64,000 nucleotides of DNA from CAVYGN01 sp963796325 (lineage in GTDB: Bacteria; Spirochaetota; Brevinematia; Brevinematales; JAOACQ01). The notes under the pieces are model-generated. The model worked only from the letters and a program-made list of their open reading frames with translations. It did not search any database and was not told the DNA's origin. A program made the position numbers and the translations under genes. This document shows, piece after piece, positions 60,054 through 64,000 of the stretch (its first letter is position 1; every line of letters starts with the position of its first letter). The stretch spans positions 1,860,001 through 1,924,000 of the forward strand of contig CAWCLF010000001.1 in the NCBI GenBank assembly GCA_963796325.1, written 5' to 3'.

Positions 60054-61204
60054 TATTCGAGCCTCCTTCTAAATCTCAGGGCTGAAAGATAGAAAAGGAA
60101 AAAACCCAATATAAGAAGGGCGGACAGGTCCATCCACAATTCCGGAAACGACGACCCTTTCAGAAAAACGCCTCTGACTATGGTGACAAAATACCGCATC
60201 GGATTGAATAGCGTTATTAACTGAATGGATGCAGGCATTGAATATATAGGGAAAACAAAACCCGAGAACATCGTCGAAGGGAAAAAATAAAGGAAAGTCG
60301 ACAGCAGAGCCTCCTGCTGGCTCTTTGAAATTGTCGAAATGTACAACCCGATCGAAACCGTAGATATAATAAAAAACAGGGAGCCTGCCAGCATGAACAG
60401 ATAGTTCCCGTTAAAGGGAACTTTAAACCAGAATATCGATATTACTGATATTACAATGACATCGAAGAAACTCAGGATTACAAATGGAAGGGTTTTACCG
60501 GCTATCAGTTCATAAGGCCTGACCGGAGAAACGATCAGCTGGTCTATGGTTCCGGTCTCCCTTTCTTTCACTATGGACATGGCTGTTAAAACAATTGTTA
60601 CAAGAGATACGAGAAGGCCCAGGACGGCGGGCAGAAAAAAATTCCTGCTGTTAAGGTCCGGATTGAAGAATATTCTTTCCTTCATTTCTATATTTTGCCG
60701 GAATTTTATTCCGGTGATTTTTTTATTCAGGATCAGGAGCCTTATCCTTTTACTGAAATAATCGAAGGAGTACCCTGCAGTTATTTTATTGACATAAGAA
60801 ACGATAACGGCGGCCCTGCTTGAATCGGTACCGTCTACAATAAGCTGAACGGAGGTTTCCTTTCCTCCCTTTATCCTGTCGTAAAAATTCCTGCTGATGT
60901 GAATGTAAACTTCTGCTTCGCCGGAGTCAAGTACATTATCGAGTTCTTTCGGGGAAGAAAGATACCTGTAAACTGAAAAATATCCGGAACCGGTGAACTT
61001 TGAGATAAGATCTCTGGAAATGCGGGTACGGTCTTCATCCAGGATTACCATCCTGACATCCTTCACATCGGTGCTGACCGCATAACCGAACAGGAAAAGG
61101 AGAATAACCGGCGCGGCGATTATCACAAGTCTCATGCGCGGATCTCTGAACATCTGCTTGAATTCCTTGATCAAAAATGATTTTAAAAGCGAGAACCTTA
61201 TCAT
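60053..61204 (-). CDS. ABC-2 type exporter permease (second)
   Basis: About 383 residues from the ATG at 61204 (AAAGGTC just upstream). It has one N-terminal span (LVIIAAPVILLFLFGYAVS), a large periplasmic region of about 140 residues with VRMVILDEDRTRISRDLI, and a C-terminal block of five spans with VKERETGTIDQLIVSPVRPYELIAGKTLPF, typical of ABC-2/YbhR permeases. The other permease gene immediately upstream encodes a similar protein, so the two form a heterodimer. Confidence 0.88.
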   Translation of the reverse strand: MIRFSLLKSFLIKEFKQMFRDPRMRLVIIAAPVILLFLFGYAVSTDVKDVRMVILDEDRTRISRDLISKFTGSGYFSVYRYLSSPKELDNVLDSGEAEVYIHISRNFYDRIKGGKETSVQLIVDGTDSSRAAVIVSYVNKITAGYSFDYFSKRIRLLILNKKITGIKFRQNIEMKERIFFNPDLNSRNFFLPAVLGLLVSLVTIVLTAMSIVKERETGTIDQLIVSPVRPYELIAGKTLPFVILSFFDVIVISVISIFWFKVPFNGNYLFMLAGSLFFIISTVSIGLYISTISKSQQEALLSTFLYFFPSTMFSGFVFPIYSMPASIQLITLFNPMRYFVTIVRGVFLKGSSFPELWMDLSALLILGFFLFYLSALRFRRRLE

Positions 61205-61212
61205 GACCTTTA

Positions 61213-62367
61213 TCAATCCTCCGGTAATTTCATTACAATGTTTTTCAGGCTTGCAAGGCTCGCGACAAGGGCAAAAATAAATAGAAAAACGATCTGGACC
61301 CAGAGGAGCTCATAACCTATTCCCTTGAGGGTGATTCCCTTCATATAAATGATGAGGTATTTTGCAGGGATAAGGTATGTTATTGCCTGGACGAATATGG
61401 GCATATTTTTAACAGGGAATATATACCCCGATAATATAATCGAGGGCAGATATGTCAATATGACGGCTACCTGGACAGACAGGACCTGGGACCTTGTCGC
61501 CGAAGAGATCAATATTCCCAGGCTCGAAGTGCCGATCAGGAAGAGAAGCGCCACTAGATACAGTTCAACAAAACTGCCCCTTATAGGAGCCTGGAACAGG
61601 AAATTTCCAATGCAGATCGTGACGACAAGGTCAAAAAGGGCGATGATGACATAGGGCAGGAGCTTCCCTATGAAAATCTCATGGCGACGCAGCGGCGTCG
61701 TAATCAGGCTTTCCATCGTACCCCTTTCCCATTCCCTGGATATGGTAAGAGAAGTAATCAGAGCGGATATAATGGACATTATTATCACAATTATGCCCGG
61801 GACTATAAAATTGCGGCTTTTCAATTCCGCATTATACCAGATCCTCGTCCTCATATCTACGGGGAGAGTCATGCCGGCCAGTCCGTAAATGTTCATTTCA
61901 CCGATCTTTTTTTTCCTGTTGAACTCGAAAAGTATATTGGATACATATCCCAGCGCGACAGTGGCTGAAGTGGAGTCCGATCCGTCAAGAAGAAGCTGGA
62001 AATCGGCGGATTTTCCCGTTTTGAATTTCTTTTCAAAGTTTTCAGGTATTACAAGCGCCATTACAATACTGCCTTTATTCAGCATCGAATCTATCTCGCT
62101 GTAATTAGAAGCATATTTATAAAGTGAAAAATATTCAGTGTGAAAAAAAGTTTCAAGGAATTCCCTGGACAATGCCGTCCTGTCCCGGTCGAAAACCGCG
62201 AAACTTACATGCTTCACATCCATTGTCAGCGCATATCCGAAAAGCAGGATCAGCATAACGGGAAGAGCCAGCGAAAGCACCATGCTCCTCAGGTCCCTCC
62301 TGATCTGTATCCATTCCTTTCCGGCTACGGCGCCGATCCTCCTGATCGATTTAACGGCTTTTTTCAT
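61213..62367 (-). CDS. ABC-2 type exporter permease (first)
   Basis: About 384 residues from the ATG at 62367, which overlaps the stop of the upstream ATPase gene. The N-terminus has MVLSLALPVMLILLFGYALTMDVKHVSFAVFDRDRTALSREF-like residues, with one span and then the periplasmic domain. The cytoplasmic motif ISREWERGTMESLITTPLRRHEIFIGKLLPY precedes five spans. It is the sister of the other permease in sequence order and motifs. Overlap makes the pair translation-coupled. Confidence 0.88.
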   Translation of the reverse strand: MKKAVKSIRRIGAVAGKEWIQIRRDLRSMVLSLALPVMLILLFGYALTMDVKHVSFAVFDRDRTALSREFLETFFHTEYFSLYKYASNYSEIDSMLNKGSIVMALVIPENFEKKFKTGKSADFQLLLDGSDSTSATVALGYVSNILFEFNRKKKIGEMNIYGLAGMTLPVDMRTRIWYNAELKSRNFIVPGIIVIIMSIISALITSLTISREWERGTMESLITTPLRRHEIFIGKLLPYVIIALFDLVVTICIGNFLFQAPIRGSFVELYLVALLFLIGTSSLGILISSATRSQVLSVQVAVILTYLPSIILSGYIFPVKNMPIFVQAITYLIPAKYLIIYMKGITLKGIGYELLWVQIVFLFIFALVASLASLKNIVMKLPED

Positions 62368-63284
62368 TGAATAACCCTCATAGCCAGAATCTCTACGAAG
62401 CAATCTTCAAGTCCCGGAGAATTTTCACGCATGGAGATGATTTTTACAGATTCCTTCCCCAGGATTTCCTTTATCTTGACAGATGCCGGCCGCGTCTCTT
62501 CTACAAAGAGCTTAAGCGTAGCCCCGGTAAGGATAACGCTTTTGAATTCCTCATATCCCTTTAAAATCCTTTCCGCTTTCCTCGAATCCGAAGTCATCAC
62601 CTCCATGAATTTCATACTTACCATGCCTTTTATTTCCTTGGGACTGCCCAGGGCTATTATCCGGCCTTTATACATCAGTGAAATTCTGTTGCATCTTTCG
62701 GCTTCGTCAAGGTATGCGGTGCTTATCACTATCGTTTTTCCTTCACGCAGGAGGTCGTACAGTATCTTCCAGAATTCCCTGCGCGAGACCGGGTCGACGC
62801 CGTTTGTCGGCTCGTCAAGCAGGATTATATCGGGATTATGTACAAGACAGCAGGCAAGCCCCAGTTTCTGCTTCATACCTCCCGAGAGTTTCCCCGCCAT
62901 TCTTTTTTTAAAGGGCTCAAGGTGGCTGAAAGAATAAAGCATACCTGTCTTATTCCTGATTTCTTTATTTGACAGTCCGAACAATTTTCCAAAAAAGAAA
63001 ATGTTTTCCTCGACGGTAAGGTCTTCGTAAAGACCGAATTTCTGGGGCATATAAGCCATATTATCTTTTAAGTCGCGGATATGCCTGAACAGGTCCCTGC
63101 CGTCGACATTGATATATCCCCCGGAAGGATCGAGTATTCCGGCCAGGATCCGGAGAAGTGTGCTTTTGCCGGAGCCGTCCGGTCCTACAATTCCGAAGAT
63201 CTCTCCGCTTCCTATTGTAAATGAAATACCGTTTACAGCTCTGTAAGTCCCGAATTCCTTGACAAGATCTTTAACTTCTATCAA
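62364..63284 (-). CDS. ABC exporter ATPase (first)
   Basis: The 306-residue protein starts with TTG overlapping the hlyD-like stop. Motifs are GPDGSGKSTLLRILAG, YMPQKFGLYEDLTV, KLSGGMKQKLGLACCL, ILLDEPTNGVDPVSRR and VISTAYLDEAERC; the last replaces the usual H-loop histidine by a Tyr-type switch (STAYLDEA), as in the YbhF N-terminal half. In YbhF both ATPase halves are fused; here they are separate genes flanking the permeases. Confidence 0.9.
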   Translation of the reverse strand: MIEVKDLVKEFGTYRAVNGISFTIGSGEIFGIVGPDGSGKSTLLRILAGILDPSGGYINVDGRDLFRHIRDLKDNMAYMPQKFGLYEDLTVEENIFFFGKLFGLSNKEIRNKTGMLYSFSHLEPFKKRMAGKLSGGMKQKLGLACCLVHNPDIILLDEPTNGVDPVSRREFWKILYDLLREGKTIVISTAYLDEAERCNRISLMYKGRIIALGSPKEIKGMVSMKFMEVMTSDSRKAERILKGYEEFKSVILTGATLKLFVEETRPASVKIKEILGKESVKIISMRENSPGLEDCFVEILAMRVIQ

Positions 63285-64000
63285 TTGGCCGCCTCCGTGT
63301 AAATGACAGCATCGGCAGGCATGCCCGGCTTCAGGGCCTCATCGGGATTATCCAGATTTATTTTGACCGCGAACATGAGTTTGACCCTTTCATCCTTTGT
63401 CTGTATAGTCTTTGGGGTGAATTCGGCCTCCTGCAAGATTACCGATACCCTGCCGGTAAAATCCTTCCCCGGGAAGCTGTCCACATGGACCGCAGCTTTC
63501 ATTCCCAGTTTGACCAGGCCGAGTTTTTTTTCATCGACATAGATCTTGATATAAACATGCCTCAAGTCCGCTATTGTAAGAATCGATGAGCCGGGAAAAG
63601 CGGTTTCTCCGATCTCCAGGTTTTTCTGGAGGACGGTTCCGTCGACCGGAGAATATACAAGGGCGTTTTCAATATCGGCGGTAATAAGGTCCAGGTCGGC
63701 TTTGGAAACCCTGTAAACGGCTTGCGCGTTATCGAGTTCTTTTTTGGATACCGAACCGTCGTTGTAAAGGTTCCTGACCCTTATAAGGTTAAGATCTGCA
63801 TTTTCAAGGCTGGCCTTTGCAGAATTCAATTGAGCCGTCAGTTCATCGTACGCCAGTTTTACTATAAGATCGCCCTTTTTGACCTCCACACCCTCGTCGG
63901 CAGGCAGCTCCTCTATCCTTCCCGAGATCTTCGAACTGATCTCTATTTCAGTTACTTCTATCGTCCCCGATCCCTCGATATTCATGTTTTTTTTATTTAT
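63281..64000 (-). CDS. HlyD-family membrane-fusion protein, partial at window edge
   Basis: At least 234 residues. The frame is open to the window edge, so the true start, and probably a membrane anchor, lie beyond 64000. Visible are the barrel-sandwich hybrid (GTIEVTEIEISSKISGRIEELPADEGVEVKKGDLI), a short coiled-coil hairpin and YSPVDGTVLQKNLEIGE, then the beta-barrel domain. It is the periplasmic adaptor of the export system and the first gene of the visible unit. Confidence 0.88.
   Translation of the reverse strand: MNKKNMNIEGSGTIEVTEIEISSKISGRIEELPADEGVEVKKGDLIVKLAYDELTAQLNSAKASLENADLNLIRVRNLYNDGSVSKKELDNAQAVYRVSKADLDLITADIENALVYSPVDGTVLQKNLEIGETAFPGSSILTIADLRHVYIKIYVDEKKLGLVKLGMKAAVHVDSFPGKDFTGRVSVILQEAEFTPKTIQTKDERVKLMFAVKINLDNPDEALKPGMPADAVIYTEAAN

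Overview
The window looks like a chromosomal segment of an uncultured, free-living or gut-type spirochaete (Spirochaetota). The strongest sign is a pair of adjacent FlaA-type periplasmic flagellar sheath genes (51837-53476, minus strand). Supporting signs are a diderm envelope (LptC, an OstA/LptA-like protein, a TonB-dependent receptor, TolC, a small beta-barrel protein), a CarD regulator, a DUF1577-like PilZ/GAF protein and many lipoproteins. Base composition is moderate and AT-leaning. Promoters are close to the sigma-70 consensus with 17-base spacers. No tRNA, rRNA, CRISPR array, prophage or complete insertion sequence was seen.

Layout. 1-3077: a decayed left edge with the tail of an IS1380-type transposase, a secreted PEGA-like protein and two gene remnants, one of them NHL-repeat. 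3078-10439: a cobalamin regulon with consensus promoter, B12 riboswitch and seven tightly coupled genes (btuF, btuC, btuD, btuB, cobU, cobS, cobT). 10506-13137: ligA and a LiaF-like protein. 13150-15548 (minus): lptC, an OstA-like protein and a TrmB-type regulator. 15799-16587: endonuclease V followed by tandem hairpin repeats. 16774-20929: an unusual cluster of an unknown protein, a very short FtsX-like permease, an FtsE-like ATPase and a membrane-anchored TIM-barrel protein. 21214-24292: rho, rpmE, xseA. 24283-26749 (minus): small secreted and lipoprotein genes and an autoregulated membrane protein/winged-helix pair. 27025-29483: dnaX, ybaB, recR. 29541-35747: a GH-A-type lipoprotein, carD, a hypothetical, a glycosyltransferase and mutS2. 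35750-38823 (minus): prfB with its programmed frameshift, an iron-type alcohol dehydrogenase and xthA. 39072-45919: a beta-barrel protein, tyrS, a sirtuin, a hybrid sensor kinase and B12-dependent ribonucleotide reductase. 45991-47464 (minus): an alpha/beta hydrolase and PadR regulator behind a repeated operator, then a sulfatase-modifying-factor remnant. 47704-49424: a K+ channel with a separate cyclic-nucleotide-binding protein. 49447-56137 (minus): DUF1577/PilZ, WD40 lipoprotein, two FlaA proteins, panD, a lipoprotein and a DUF1015 protein. 56468-57726: rdgB and family-4 uracil-DNA glycosylase. 57730-64000 (minus): a six-gene HlyD/two-ATPase/two-permease/TolC export operon running off the right edge.

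How it fits together. The cell imports corrinoid and completes its nucleotide loop under riboswitch control, and class II ribonucleotide reductase in the same window needs that cofactor. Repair and replication genes are plentiful (ligA, nfi, xseA, dnaX, recR, mutS2, xthA, rdgB, udg). The best candidates for undescribed biology are the 16774-20929 mini-FtsEX cluster, the split channel/cyclic-nucleotide sensor pair, the panD-flaA transcription unit with its WD40 and PilZ neighbours, and the PadR operator with three evenly spaced half-sites.
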